Below, in pieces: positions 9,050-21,787 of a stretch of 64,000 bases of DNA (positions within the stretch are counted from its first letter, which is position 1; each line of letters starts with the position of its first letter). The notes beneath the pieces were generated by a model, which saw nothing but the letters and a program-made list of their open reading frames with translations, had not been told where the DNA came from and made no database searches. The stretch is from Cydia pomonella. Taxonomy: Eukaryota > Arthropoda > Insecta > Lepidoptera > Tortricidae. Position numbers and translations under genes: made by a program. The DNA lies in the NCBI RefSeq assembly GCF_033807575.1, contig NC_084703.1:12400001-12464000 (forward strand), read 5' to 3'.

Positions 9050-9690
9050 ATTTCTGTGAACTAAATGCCTGGATGTTATTATGTAAATAAGACAGAAACA
9101 TGTCAGTTTGCTCGATAGCAATATTGCTAATAATATGCAGATATGTCCAACTGATTAAATTAATCCTAATTTTATGTTTATCCTGTTCACTTTGTATTCG
9201 TTTCAAAACCAAAACGTAATGTTTGGATTTGGATAAATGTTTTAACCAAAGTTTTTTCAGCTTTCTGGCAATTTAAAAAGGGTTGGTTAAAGAATCGTCT
9301 AATAATTAAGTATCCATGTAGGTAGGGAAATACCGGGTACCACAATGCGATTACTTTTAAACAAGATCGAGTGATTAGGACGCCCTTTTGCAATCAATAG
9401 CGCTCAGAATATCGTTCAGGGCCTCATTCAATTTAGAGAGATTCAAGTCTTATTAACCCATCTTGATCCAATATCTACGAACCATTTCTCAAGTAACCCA
9501 ATTACTCAAATAATTATTTTTAATTTCGTTTAATACAAAAGCGCCTGATTTAAATTAGGTACGAGTATAATTTGGCAGAAAATTATTAAATACAATAATG
9601 CCGTTGATTGCGTGTTACGTCGATGTAACAATTCGGAATTTAGGATTATTTATTTCATTCCATTATAATTTTTATAATTATAGTATTGGA
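9050..9690. other. AT-rich host sequence of the LTR element
   Basis: Minus-strand frames on both sides of the LTR insertion (9060-9393 and 7982-8173) are open, but none resembles a known protein and they lie in different frames. No supported gene. Confidence 0.35.
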
Positions 9691-9955
9691 GTGGGGAGTT
9701 ATATCGCAATCGGCAGCAGTATTGCAGCGCGACACTACTGCCTTGTTGCACTGTTGCAAGTGTGAAAATTGATGTCACTGCTAGGTTTTTTGACATTTGC
9801 GGCAGTAATGCATTCGGCAGCAGTATTGCGCCTTACTGTGGCAAATGTGAAAATCGATGTCACTGGCAGGATTTTAGACATTTGCGGCAGCAGTATTGCA
9901 GCAGCTGGATTCCGTCAGCAGTATTGTCGTGCTGAAATATTGGTGCAGTAGACTG
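9690..9955 (+). repeat. tandem repeat, about 85-bp period
   Basis: TGTGAAAATTGATGTCACTG (about 9761) recurs as TGTGAAAATCGATGTCACTG (9846). Each is followed by GACATTTGCGGCAG and GGCAGCAGTATTGC, with extra GCAGCAGTATTG copies on either side. A 60-codon frame through it is a by-product of the repeat. Confidence 0.6.
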
Positions 9956-10431
9956 TAGAAAATGTTTATGTCATTTACCTAATACAAAATCTATCAAATT
10001 TGGCTATAAAAATGTATTAAAAATTATCCGTTCCGTAGCAGTAGCAGTGCGCGGCAACGGCAATCATTGCTAGTCACACAACTGGTGAGGGCTGCATGTA
10101 CTTGTAACGGCGCAACGAAATCGCGGAGTGAGCCACGCCTGCTAAATTAGTTTTCGCGAAGTTCGCTTAAAAGTCTAAAACTTATTATAAATGGCTTGTT
10201 ATCTATGTATGGAGTGAGCATTCAATTGTAAGTTTACTTGTATTTCCATGTAGGGGAGAGGAGCCTAAGGGTATCTCGTCTAAGCGGGTATAGGCGCTGG
10301 TTTATTGCGAATGTAAGTATGAACGTCAAAGAAGTCTATGTAGATTTTGTGAACACTCCTGATTTTATGTAAGTTCCATTTGGGCACGAGAGTTATGATA
10401 TAGGTTTTTTTCTTTTATAATTTTTTTTTTA

Positions 10432-10540
10432 TACCACGACGGTGGCAAACAAGCATACGGCCCGCCTGATGGTAAGCAGTCACCGTAGCCTATGGACGCC
10501 TGCAACACCAGAGGCATTACATGCGCGTTGCCAAAGGTCT
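10432..10540 (+). mobile_element. LINE/SINE 3' fragment, AAGCATACGG family
   Basis: Contains GGTGGCAAACAAGCATACGG, CCCGCCTGATGGTAAGCAG and GCCTGCAACACCAGAGG. The complementary copy is at 14846-14945. A very common dispersed sequence in Lepidoptera; no coding. Confidence 0.6.
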
Positions 10541-10736
10541 AGGTAATATAACTAGATACAAACTAAATAAATTTATGAGTTTGTAAAGTTAAATTAGGTA
10601 CGACGTTGATTAGCAGATACAAGGGATTTATGTTTATACAGAGGATGGAATTAGAAGTGTTAATTTAGGTACCTATACGGTAAGATGAAACAGGAAGGGA
10701 ATTTACGAGTACTACCTAGTATACATATTACCTGTA

Positions 10737-10922
10737 ATTACCAGCTTCTGCCTGAGACTTCGTCCGTGTGGAATGACGATGACTGTTGAACATTATGAAC
10801 TACCCTATCCCCTTTCTCGGGCCTCAAACTATCTCCATACCTCCCAAATTTTATCTAAATCGGTTCTGCGGTGAAAGGTAACAGACAAATAGACATAATT
10901 ACTTTCATTAGTAGGGATAAGC
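10737..10922 (+). mobile_element. dispersed repeat, CTTCGTCCG family
   Basis: Begins ACCAGCTTCTGCCTGAGAC, has TCTAAATCGGTTCTGCGG and ends TTCATTAGTAGGGATAAG. It resembles the inverted copy at 32255-32462. Confidence 0.55.
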
Positions 10923-11502
10923 TCACTGTAATAAACACAAATATGCCAGGTTATAAAATTTGATTCGTGACGTGAACTTCGAAGTTGAAAATATATCCGA
11001 ATATTTATCTATGGGCTACTTGACCCAGAAACGAACGCCGTAATATAATGTAAGGGCGCTGATATAATTAGATGTTCGCCGCAAAGCAAATCTCGGGAGG
11101 CGCTGTACTAACCAGATCTTCCCACACATGGTGTATGTCAAGCCTAGATCAGGTGATAGGCGAAGCGATTTTTAGTTAGGTATAGAACACACTGTTACTA
11201 TAATATGTAGACCACGCGACATATTCACGCTTTTATTTCGAGATGTGGAGTAAAGCAGTTTGCTCTTTGGATAATATATAGGTAATAATAGAAATTTTCC
11301 ACACACTTGCTCAAAATGACGTTTTTATTTCACCGATTTTTGGCTCATAAACCTAGATATTAAAAACCTTTCAGATACTATAATACTCCTGCTTTTTCAT
11401 TATATTATCCGACTGAGTTAAGAAGGTAACTGATTGCTAATAATATGCATGGAAACGGAGCCTTCTTAATTTGGTCGAGTAATACATTTTTTTAACCAAC
11501 TA

Positions 11503-11632
11503 TTATGTTTCAAAATGGATATACACAGATGATTACTATAACTAGTTTATATCTAAAATAGGCACTTGAGGCATTGTACCAAGGATGCTGGCGGCATTTC
11601 CTCGTTGTATCGCAATACTTAGGTTTCATATG
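11503..11632 (-). pseudogene. LINE ORF2 3'-end scrap
   Basis: Minus strand encodes SIAIQRGNAASILGTMPQVP followed by the same 3' UTR words as 28906-30041 (complement of ATGATTACTATAACTAG). Strongly 5' truncated. Confidence 0.75.
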
Positions 11633-11747
11633 TTAGTTCAATGAGGTTTTATCACACCAAACATTATTTATAGATTAAATTATCTCGTAAATGGCATTAA
11701 TGATTACGGTAGTGAATGACTAGGCCAATTTGATTGTCGTTTTTAGG

Positions 11748-12277
11748 CTTCCGAATGGCAAAAAACGGAATCCTTATAGATTCGTCATGTCCGTCTGTCT
11801 ATCCGTTTATGTCACAGCCACTTTTTTCCGAAACTTTAAGAACTGTTCAGACTTGGTAAGTAGATGTATTCTATGAACCGCATTAAGATTTTCACACAAA
11901 TATAGAAAAAAAAAACAATAAATTTTGGGGGTTCCCCATACTTAGAACTGAACCCCAAAAAAAATTTTTTTTCATCAAACCCATACGTGTGGGTTATCTA
12001 TGGATAGGTCTTCAAAAATGATATTGAGGTTTCTAATATCATTTTTTCTAAACTGAATAGTTTGCGCGAGAGACACTTCCAAAGTGGTAAAATGTGTGTC
12101 CCCCCCCCCTATGTAACTTCTAAAATAACAGAATGATAGAACTAAAAAATATATGATATACAAACTTCCACCGAAAATTGGTTTGAACGAGATCTAGTAC
12201 GTAGTTTTTTTAATACGTCATAAATGATACGGAACCCTTCATGGGCGAGTCCGACTCGCACTTGGCCGCTTTTTTTC
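11748..12277 (-). mobile_element. GGGTTCCG dispersed element, full length
   Basis: Left end TTTTTAGGCTTCCGAATGG with GTCCGTCTGTCTATCCG; right end GATACGGAACCCTTCATG, then GAGTCCGACTCGCACTTGG and CCGCTTTTTTT. About 530 bp, non-coding, with a C-rich patch near 12102. Confidence 0.7.
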
Positions 12278-13610
12278 GTCAGATTTGTATAAAATTTGTC
12301 TGGTTTGGAGAGCTTCTCATTCTGAGTGGAATAAATATGAAATCACAACATGTCCCGAAAAAATGTACCCACATATAATTTTACCTTTTCGTAACTCAGA
12401 GGAATATTTTTATGACATATATTGTACAGAATAGGGAACTAACAATCTATTCACCAAATTCTATCGAAATAATTCGATAATAAAAAACAAACCGACCCCA
12501 ATAAGTCATAATGTCATAAATAATATTTTTATACAAACAATTGTCTTATTGTCCCAGATTTTGAGCGCATTAATTCTCATTAGAACCAGAGTCCTTCATT
12601 TGGATTCTATCTTAGTAAAAAGGTCGTAGTAATCACGTTTTCCAATTTAGTTCGATAGCTATTAAATAAATGAAGCTGGTTTCTCTTGGAGCGATTAATT
12701 ATTACACGGCTATGCTGTTTTTTACTGCCAAAGTATCTTAATTATCCTTTACTGTGAGATAAAATTTTGGGGATAAGAAAATTCTGGGGAAATTCTCGTA
12801 AGAAGACACCCACAATATGTAAAATATTTGTTTGTATTATTCTTCTGTGACACGTTACTGGAAGCGTATTCAGGTTTTAATGAGTAGGTACCTGTTGATA
12901 TGATATACATCTCTCTCGAACTCGCACCAATATACGAGTGCAAGCGTGAGGCTCTGAGATTGGTGTTAAATCAATTCAGACTTATTAAAACGGAATACGC
13001 CTCTACCTCCATGTATCGTGTGACAGGACATCGCTTTCGCCTATTCATGTGTTGTGAGTATTTACATACTCATTACTTATGCACGCAGTGGTGTGTAGGG
13101 CTTGTGGTGTTTATCGAGTATGCGGATGCCTTCGCTTGCTTCCGCCCACTACCGCTATACGCATTCTATTAGTTTCAACGCTAACTATGCAAATAGTTTT
13201 AATATTATCATATTGAATAGCAACACGTCCAACTTGCTTTATTAACAGAGCCAAATAAATCATAGTTTTTATATTACAAAACTAATTAGGCACCTAGAAT
13301 TAAAGATAACTTAATTTTTGTGCGCAATGCAGTCTTACCTTACTGGTAGGTAAAACCTTTAAAATGCCTTTTAACTTTAAACTCAATTATTAAGTTTAAA
13401 TAATTACTAAAGTAAGATATTTAATTAAGATAAGGATACTTAACTCGAGTCACGACTGCCTGCCTACTATCAAAAATCTTCTGAAATATACCTTTAAAGA
13501 TATGTATGATTACACTTTTGCACCTTACTCCTTTAAAATACGGTGAAAAATCAAAATATATATTTGACGTCAACTGTACAACGGATCCTAGGTCGGGGTC
13601 AGCTGTACCA
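12278..13610. other. AT-rich stretch with one unsupported frame
   Basis: A 90-codon plus-strand frame at 12900-13172 has higher GC than the flanks and six cysteines but no recognisable domain or splice borders. The rest shows nothing firm. Confidence 0.35.
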
Positions 13611-13611
13611 C

Positions 13612-13815
13612 TAAAAATACCGGACAAGTGCGGGGCGGTCTCGCCCACCGAGGGTCCCGTACTTTTTAGTATTTGTTGTTATAGCAGCAACAGAAATACA
13701 TCATCTGTGAAAATTTACACTGTCTATTATCACGGTTCATGAGATACAGCCTGGTGACAGACAGACGGATAGCGGAGTCTTAGTAATAGGTTCCCTTTGG
13801 GAACGGAACCCTAAA
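13612..13815 (+). mobile_element. GGGTTCCG dispersed element, short form
   Basis: Runs from AAAAATACCGGACAAGTGCG through TTGTTATAGCAGCAACAG, CACGGTTCATGAGATACAGC and GACAGACAGACGG to GGAACGGAACCCTAAAA. Same short form as 54403-54698. Confidence 0.7.
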
Positions 13816-14239
13816 ACGATTTAGTATAAACTAAAGTTTTTAGCTTCGTGTGATATCAAATGACCTAATGCAAAAGTTTTTTTTGATGCCGATTTATTTC
13901 GGAATTTGTAATAAAATAAAAGATGTCCGGATTAATAGTATGTATGTAGAATTCCAAATGAATGAATTTACCAAGTGAAGTTCCATTGATGTAAACGAGA
14001 GATTAAGTTAGATTAGAGTTATACGAGGTACTTAGCCCCAGACACTAAACGCCCTTCTACCCCGGTAATTTTTTACATTGTCTTAGCAATTATCCCGTTG
14101 GTGTTGAAAGTTATGTGCAAAATGGCACATGTTCGTATGAGTTTTTATTCTAACGGGTTTGTTTAAAGTAACAAAATTCTTCATTTTGGTAAGGGCCACT
14201 TGCGCGTTACAGGATTTGCCAACTAACTCGGAGTTAACT

Positions 14240-15180
14240 ATTTATATAAATAATCATACATTCTTGTTTCCAGAGCTGCTGTACGTCGAAGGAACTTTGT
14301 GTGAGTGTTGCAGCGGCTGCGTATGCCGGGCGACAGGACTTAGTCTCGCCATAGGCGGGTTGGTAAACTCCTGATGCATTGGGAGACAAGGACATGCTCT
14401 AATTTTGATACTCTCCCTTAGCAGCGCCTGTTTTCTTCTCAAATGTGGAGGTGGGATTCGACTGGGCGTAGCAGTCGCAAGGTGTAGATTTCACTGTCCC
14501 AGTAATGCATCTCATGGGGACATTGAGCTTCGAGTCTACCAATTGCGTGTGTGCAATTTGTAGCCAAATTGGAGCACAGTACTCTGCAGTGGGATAGACG
14601 AGTCCCAGAGCCGTTGAACGGAGACAGTCCGCAGATGCTCCCTATGAGGTGAAACACAACTTGTGCAGTATGTTGTTCCGGGTCGAAATTTTAAACAAGA
14701 GCTTGGTAAGGTGTTCTTTGTAGCTTAGGGTCCTGTCTAAAGTAATGCCAAGGTATGTTGGAAAAGGATTGTAAGGTAACTTTTTACCGCCCGAAGTGAC
14801 AGTTGACTTGTGTTTAGCAAGGTTGCTTAGGTGAAAGCAAGAGACGCGCATGTAACTCCTCTGGAGTTGCAGGCGTACATAGGATACGGAGACTGCTTAC
14901 CATCAGGCGGGCCGTATGCTTGTTTGCCACCGATATAGTATAAAAGACACTTCTGTTTTTGTGGCGTCCGGTATGAGTCTCCACTCTCGAAAAGTACACT
15001 TTCAAGGTCTTCAAATTCATAGTAAGTTGACTCTCGCCTTCCCCAAATGTAAGGCTCTGGGCTACTAAAGCAATATCGTCCGCATAAATGAAGTTTCTGG
15101 ATGTGGTTTGTGGCAGGTCGTGGATATACTGGTTGAAGAGCTGTGGTGCCAGAATAGATCCCTGAGGAAGCCCATTGTTT
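14240..15180 (-). pseudogene. Jockey-like LINE reverse transcriptase remnant
   Basis: On the minus strand the frame reads GLPQGSILAPQLFNQYIHDL, then FIYADDIALVAQ, where YADD (15075-15086) is the catalytic box of reverse transcriptase. After an insertion it continues FHLSNLAKHKS, PTYLGITLDRTLSYKEHLTK and TRNNILHKLC, then ALGLVYPTAEYCAPIW, the thumb and post-RT region of Jockey-clade LINE ORF2. The fragment lacks the endonuclease and fingers domains. It is inactivated by frameshifts near 15000 and 14640 and by a nested 100-bp repeat at 14846-14945. It is therefore an old, 5'-truncated copy. Confidence 0.85.
14846..14945 (-). mobile_element. AAGCATACGG-family repeat nested in the LINE
   Basis: On the plus strand it holds GGAGTTGCAGGCGTACATAG and GCGGGCCGTATGCTTGTTTG, the complement of the copy at 10432-10540. 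It interrupts reverse transcriptase codons, so it is the younger insertion. Confidence 0.65.
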
Positions 15181-15219
15181 CATTTCCTCTTCCTACTCTT
15201 CTCTCTTGAAGAGTAGGAG

Positions 15220-16009
15220 AAGTTCTAATAAAATATCGAAGATGAAAATAATTTCATCCAATTTTAACACCAATTATTTTAGTGACTTTCATAAACCAAA
15301 AAATAAGTAAGTAAACAATACAAATGTACATATAATTGTAGTTTACAATAATTAAAAAAATTGTATTGTATTGTAAACACTTAATATGGTAGAGGTAATA
15401 AAAAGCGGTTGTTTATAATTTAAAAAATATATATATTATAGTTTCGCCATGACTGTTTGTTGTCCGCAGCTTAGCTCAGAGATCATTAGTACATACTCGT
15501 AGTAATGAAAATTATTTCCATCAATTATACGAGTATTTCAATCACACCGACAAAGTGGTATAGACAATTACAGGGTACCTCCTGATGATTTTTTTTGCCT
15601 CAATCTTATAGTGTGTGGTCTCATACATACGACTATGAGCCTCTCAAAACGAATATGGGGTTTGGAATACCGATACTGGATTAACTAAATATTTTCAAAA
15701 ATAATCGTTACGAAAGTCCAAAAAAGTTATGTCATGACAATATTTTTTTATTAGTTTAACTTTTAGGTAAAAATGTATAATTGTAATAATGAATTCATAG
15801 ATAATATTACAAGTTAAGAGAAAACGTTTAGAATCCCTGATTTTGTCATCTTTTAATCTCTAAAGAAAGATCCCCGCAATTGTCAATTTTTAGTTTTCGC
15901 GTTAGGCCCCCTGGTTCTGTCACAATTTCTTCTATCTATATTCAATTGTTTTCTTTAAGCTGTATCTTTTACTGAGGTGTGCCCAGAAACGATCAACAAA
16001 TATATTTAC
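15220..16009. other. AT-rich stretch, nothing recognised
   Basis: No gene, repeat pair or hairpin that I can support. Confidence 0.35.
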
Positions 16010-18240
16010 ACTAGCTGTTGCCCGCGACTTCGTACGCGTAGATTTTTATGTCGGTGGTTACCTACATATTCTATACGAGCGTATTAGAACATTATGAAGC
16101 AAAAGATAGCAGTAGGGACGGTTAATCAATTGTTAATTATTATACAACGCCTAAGAATTGTTAATCCCAACCAACGAAGTTACAAGCCCCTAACTGAAAA
16201 AAATGTTCTCGATATAATCCCTCTGAGCCCCCTTAGAAGACTTTGAAGTCCACTATTTAAAATAATGTTCGCTCCCAATGTAAACTTTCAACCCTTTATT
16301 TATCAAATTAGGAGATTAATCCTAACTTTCAATCCATTTTAACTCTCAGGGAATACATTTCTAAACACGCTGAAATCACTTTTCTAGTTTTCTATTATTG
16401 TGTCTTTTTACGACATTTCAAGTTCCCTGTTTTTCAAAAATTTTTGTTCCCGATGCAAACTTTCAACACTGTTTTGACCAACTCAGGGAATGTCTATTTT
16501 AATATAAATGCCCTTTTACCAAGTTTCAAGTTCCTAGCTTATTTTAGTAATGTTATATTAAGTATGCCTTTCTAAAAAGGTTTAAAGCATCATTAAGGCC
16601 TTTTTAAACCGACTTCAAAAAAAGGAGGAGGTTCTCAATTCGTCGGAATATTTTTTTTTTAACCCTTTAAGAGGTGATTTTTTTTAAATGCTGAAATTGC
16701 TTCTCTTATATTCTAATAATATGCCTGTAAACAAAGATTCATGTCCCGCACTCACACAAATAATTGATCTCCACACAAATATTCAACCCCCTTTTCACTA
16801 TCTTGGCGGATGCTACCTTTTAACGAAGTTTCAAGTTCCTAGCTTAAAATAATATTTGAACCCCATACAAACTTTCAAATCCTTTTAACCCTTTTAGGGC
16901 ATGAATTTTTAAAATCGCACACAAAAAAATGTTTGATCTCCATACAAACTATCAAACCATTTTTCACCGCCTTGGGGGATGAATTTAAAATAAAACGCTC
17001 AAATTAGTTTTCTTCTCTTTTAATAAAATACTTTTTCACCACACCAACTGGTAAAGGCCCTCTTGATTATTCAAAAACTAATGAGAAAGTTGCATTTTAT
17101 CCACATATGGGGCAAAGTAATCAGATACAAATTTTGAGTTGTTTCTTTATGTTAGCTGGTAGAATAGACTTTTAAATGATGATTATTGAATGATACAATT
17201 TTTATTACGTTCATTTGGATTTGATTTGGTTAGATTTTTTTGGTATTTCACAGTTAGTATTTTCTTCGCGTTGGTATGGTGAAAAATTTTGTGTTTCACT
17301 AGGAGGCAAAGTTTGTTTAACCCTCGTGCCTTGAAACCCTCGCAACAGTCAAGATTCCACTTCTCAAACCACTCGCTACGCTCGAGGTTCAATTTTGGAA
17401 TCTTTCGCTTGCTTGGGTATCAATATTAGCATTAGCACGAGTGGTTAAACAACAACTTTGCCCCCTTGTAAAACAAATAACTATTTAACCAAATTTCAAG
17501 TTCCCAGATTAATATAAACTTTGAACCCTAAGATAGACTTTTTTCCCCTTTTACCCCTTAGGGGTTGAATTTTCAATAATGTTCAATTAACTTTTTTGTA
17601 ATCTTATATATTCTAAGAAGACTTAAAGCATTTGTAATGGTTTCAAACTTTCAACCCCTATTTAACAATTTTAGGGGATGAATTTTTAAAAACGCTTAAA
17701 CTACATTTCTTGTATTCTAATAATATGCCCACATAACAAAGTTTCAAGTCTCTTACTCAAAAACATATTTGATCTCCATACAAACTTTCAACCCCCTTTT
17801 CACCACTTTTTAAGGGATAAGCTTTTAAAAACGCTAAAATTACTTCTCTTGTATTCTAATAACATGTCTTTATATAAAGATTCAAGACCGCACACAAAAA
17901 AATGTTTTACCTCCGTACAATATTTCACCACCTTGATGAATCAATTTTCAAAAACAATGAAAACAGTTTTCTTTTATTTTAATAAAATTCCTTTTTACAA
18001 AGTTTCAAGTTCCTAGCTCAAAATAAAACTTGAGCTCCATACAAACTTACGTCCCCTTTTTAACTTAACCCCCTTAGGGGTTTGATTTCTCAAAATCGCT
18101 TCTTAGCTCTTGTACACTTTATAAATGCAACCTACACTAGGTTAATTTCAACTTTCTTGCATTAGTAGTTTCGGCTCTGCGTTCATGAGTCAGTCAATCA
18201 GTCAGGACACGTGCATTTATATATACTTATAGTTCAAAAC
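16010..18240 (+). repeat. degenerate tandem array, TTTCAACCCC family
   Basis: Opens with ACTAGCTGTTGCCCGCGAC and then repeats, irregularly every 150-250 bp, the words ACAAACTTTCAACCCC, GGGGATGAATTTT, TTCTAATAATATGCC and AAGTTTCAAGTTCC. It ends with GAGTCAGTCAATCAGTCAGG. Recurrence is obvious by eye but units are diverged. It is non-coding and interrupted by a MITE at 17297-17469. Confidence 0.65.
17297..17469. mobile_element. foldback MITE nested in the tandem array
   Basis: Left CACTAGGAGGCAAAGTTTG and right CAACTTTGCCCCCTTGT are inverted. GTTTAACCCTCGTGC also mirrors GCACGAGTGGTTAAAC. A familiar abundant lepidopteran element. Confidence 0.7.
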
Positions 18241-19185
18241 TTTTAAAAAAGAATACCAACTTAAAAAAGAATAAGATAAAATAATATCCTATGGGTGTGT
18301 TCAATTATATTGTAAGTTAATGGTAATTAAAAATGTTTTAAACCACATGAATACTACGGGATCTCTACCTAATAAGTATATATTTTTTATCAGTAAAAAC
18401 CTTTGTGGCAGAACTAGTGAACCGAGTGTGGAGTATTTTTTTTGTATTTAATAATTATTTTAAATATTTGTAATAACCCAATAATCACTCAAGACAATCG
18501 TGTACTTCTTGAGAATGAGGTCAGTAGTTCATATATTGTTTTTGTCGGATAAAGTATATCATTTAAATTCAGAACAAACTCAATAGCTATAGATTTATGG
18601 ATATTTTACCTATACATATAATAAACAGACCTGGTTATTAATGCATGCATAGCATGCATCAAATGCATGTACTTTTTAAAGAAAATCGTTTAATACACGT
18701 CTTTTTAAGCGTCGCAGTGGAAAATTGCCTAAGTAGAATATCATTTGTCAACGCCATTTGGTGACGTTTTCTGCCTTCGCTGAATGTTAATGGAATCATA
18801 CCTTAGACGCCAGTCCACCGAGGCTATGCAATGAAGCTCAAACGGAATAATAAAATACCACAGGCGTGAGACGTTTCTTTGTACATATTATTATTGAATC
18901 AGCAGAGTTTTAACACCTCTAAGTGAGTTGTCTCTGAAGAGCACTTAAGGACAACAAGACGGAGGATCAGAAAGATTGCAATTCCGGCCCTTCTTTCGAT
19001 TTTATTGCTCAACTATTATTACCACGATATTTAGGACAACACAAACATAAACAACAAATTTAAAACACATATGTATATGTATATTTTATGTTTTTTTGTG
19101 TAAAAAGTATGTGCAATTTTTTTCAATTGATATAGTTCTGTTAAGATTATTGTACTATCTGAAAATTTAATTAAACTAATGTTTA
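18241..19185. other. AT-rich stretch
   Basis: Contains a palindromic ATGCAT cluster at about 18638-18668. No gene supported. Confidence 0.35.
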
Positions 19186-19189
19186 GCTT

Positions 19190-19400
19190 AGCGATCCAAA
19201 GAGGGTCTTGGCCGCCTAAACAAAAGCACGCCATTTTTCCCGATCCTGTGTGCAGTTTTCTGTCAATTATCGGTTTGAAGCTGACGCAGACTGCTGCCAC
19301 ATTGTCTCCCCAGCGGTAGCTGTGCCGACCCACCAGCCGGTCGCCAGTCGGTCTTCCCGAGTACGCCTTCGGCAGCCGGATCTTCTCCCATTGTTAGTAG
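19190..19400 (-). pseudogene. LINE ORF2 extreme C-terminus
   Basis: The minus strand encodes AYSGRPTGD, then YRWGDNVAAVCVSFK. After a one-base shift it gives TQDREKWRAFV, the pattern RWxDD(V/L)...QDRxxWR found at the end of several insect endonuclease-reverse transcriptase LINEs. It is short and frameshifted. Confidence 0.6.
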
Positions 19401-19834
19401 GTGATCGAACAAGCGAAGTCTGAATGATTTCGTTTCAACATTTAATTCAAATTCAAATCAAATGCAACATTTAATTTCTTGATATTTTATTCCAGTAAAT
19501 AATAATTTCTAGGTGTGTAACATATTAAGTAATTAGGTGCATTCATTCAATATTTATAATATAATACAATCGAATTAGGACAAAGCTCGAAATCTCTTGA
19601 ACTTTCTTGAGTAAAACTTCGCTTGTTCAAGTGTTTTCTTCCTGAAGGTAGGTATATTTTTTACGCGAAGATGTTAAGTACTTTTTAATGTGGAGTTTAA
19701 TACTGGTAAGCATTAATATTACCCCTACGTTAAATTTTAGTAGATTACGCAGATTAAGAACAAAGCGCGGCATTACCTCGGGTTTCCCATACCACGAATG
19801 GTCTGGAGGAAGACTTCTTACTAACATACATATC

Positions 19835-20080
19835 TATAGTCTGTATCTTTAGGTATTTAAAAAAAGGTAAACAAAATCTAGCCTCAAATGGCTCCTTAAG
19901 GCAGTTGAGGGTAGATGAAAACATTACATGATGAAATAATGTAGGTTTAAAGTCAGGTCGTTTAGTGACAGATCCAGGCGGTTTTGTATTTGGTTGGTTA
20001 ACCAATAAATATTAAAACTACCCGTAAATGTACAAATTGTTTGTTTACCTTTTTTTAAATACCTAAAGATACAGACTATA
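19835..20080. mobile_element. MITE with 41-bp perfect TIRs
   Basis: Bases 19835-19875 and 20040-20080 are exact reverse complements, starting TATAGTCTGTATCTTTAGG. The 164-bp interior is non-coding. Perfect termini imply a young insertion. The terminal TATA makes the target site ambiguous (TA or TATA). Confidence 0.85.
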
Positions 20081-20382
20081 ATTTCGGGACAGTTCAAGAA
20101 GTTTCGAACTTTATCATAATTTGATAGTATTATTATATTTATTATAGTCTCTGAAGAATACAAGTAATAATGCGGACTTTAGTTTTGTTTTATTTAGAAA
20201 ATATAGCACTAGCACCCACCTTAAATTGACTTAAATTGACGAAGCCCCGCTTCACGCTCCGTCGCCGCAAAGCTTCACGGGGATTTTGTTTTCTCTCAGT
20301 ACCTATCCTACACATTCTTCATTCATTATATCTTACATTACTGATCACTTCCAGTTGATCATTTTATTCTATAAATGAGAAT

Positions 20383-20581
20383 TTGAAATAGAGGTGTATT
20401 GTCGAAGAAAACTTTTTTAGCAACGTAAATTTACTGCCACACACACACAAATTGAACACATATCAGTGAAAGAATAAGGATCAAATCAAAATGGCGTTCT
20501 AAAAGTTCTAATTATGTGTCGAAAGATGGCAGTAAATTTACCTCGCTACAAAGTTTTCGTTGACAATACACCTCTATTTGT
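20383..20581. mobile_element. foldback MITE, ACACCTCTATTT family
   Basis: Left TTGAAATAGAGGTGTATTGTC and ACGTAAATTTACTGCCA mirror right TGGCAGTAAATTTACC and GACAATACACCTCTATTTG. A half copy lies at 28725-28855 and a scrap at about 27300-27345. Confidence 0.75.
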
Positions 20582-21170
20582 AATACGAGTAGATACGAGT
20601 GGGTGCCCTGTCTAGACAAATGCGTGACTTAAGGAGAAAACCGCTTATATACAAATGCTTATACCTAATAGTTACAATTATTATGGAGTCCCATTATACC
20701 CGGTACGTATACTTTACGAATACTGCAGGTTGTATCGACTATTTTGTGCGGCATTCATTTATTGCCGGTTCACACGAAATGGGTGTGCTAAAATAGCTAC
20801 CTATCTGATATACCTAGTTACGCACGTCATGGTATGCTTGTTATTATGGCAACAGAATTTAATGCTTAAAATCCACTTTCTGCATAAAAATTACGTCGGA
20901 TTAACATTGCGTAAAAATGTTAAATATTATCTACTTAAATTTTATATTTAAGTGAGTTGTTCTAGTACATATAAACTACAATGTAGGTAACATTATTCGT
21001 ATGTGAAACGAGGTACTCGAGAAGCTTACAAACTAAGTAATGAGGGAACACTGACAAAGTAATAAAATTATTCCAAGGAGATAACTTTCTGCTTTTGAGA
21101 CTATTATTTCCTCCAAAACTATTTAATCTTAAAATAATAATCTTAGACTAAGGTGATAAGTAATAAGGTA
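20582..21170. other. AT-rich stretch with unsupported frames
   Basis: Overlapping plus-strand frames of 65 and 98 codons (20599-20951) have no splice borders or recognisable domains. Confidence 0.3.
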
Positions 21171-21174
21171 AAGA

Positions 21175-21235
21175 ATGCCGCGTGGCATTAAGTCCGCCTT
21201 TTGTAACTGTTTCAATTACAAAATAAATCTTACAT
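21175..21235 (+). mobile_element. LINE 3' tail
   Basis: GGCATTAAGTCCGCCTTTTG followed by AAATAAATCTT matches the tail at 39826-39905 (GGCATTAAATCCGCCATTTG). Confidence 0.55.
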
Positions 21236-21787
21236 ACGAGAGAGTCTAACTAAAGGCATATGTCGTTAGAATTTTATTTTCATATTGCATTCTCCGAACC
21301 AAATCAATTTTAAATATTTTGATTTGTGTTATAGAAGAAAGTTAATGTAGCAGATACTTTATTTGGTACAATTGACCAAAGTTCATTATTTTAGCATTAG
21401 AAAAAAGGTAATAAATCTAGACATGTCGTTTTATAAAAACGATTTAAAAAAATCAGTTACTAGGTATTATTTATGAAAGCAAAAGATTGTTAATGATCTT
21501 ATGTGATTTATAATTGTTACATATTTGCCGTGAGTTATTTAACAAAAGTGTTTTTTAATAAAAGCCACGTCAAAATCACTTACCTTTGAACGAACTATAA
21601 AACGAATATTAAATTGCTTTGTCAGAGAATAAGTCTGCATATTGTTGTCAAGACCAATTTTCTTTACGAATAAACTTGTTTAAGTAGCATAATTGTATTT
21701 GGCTATATTCCACTTCTAACGAAACTTATTAAGAATCGTAATATTTTTTTGCCAAAAATGTTACTACAGCAAAAAGCCAATACTCAT

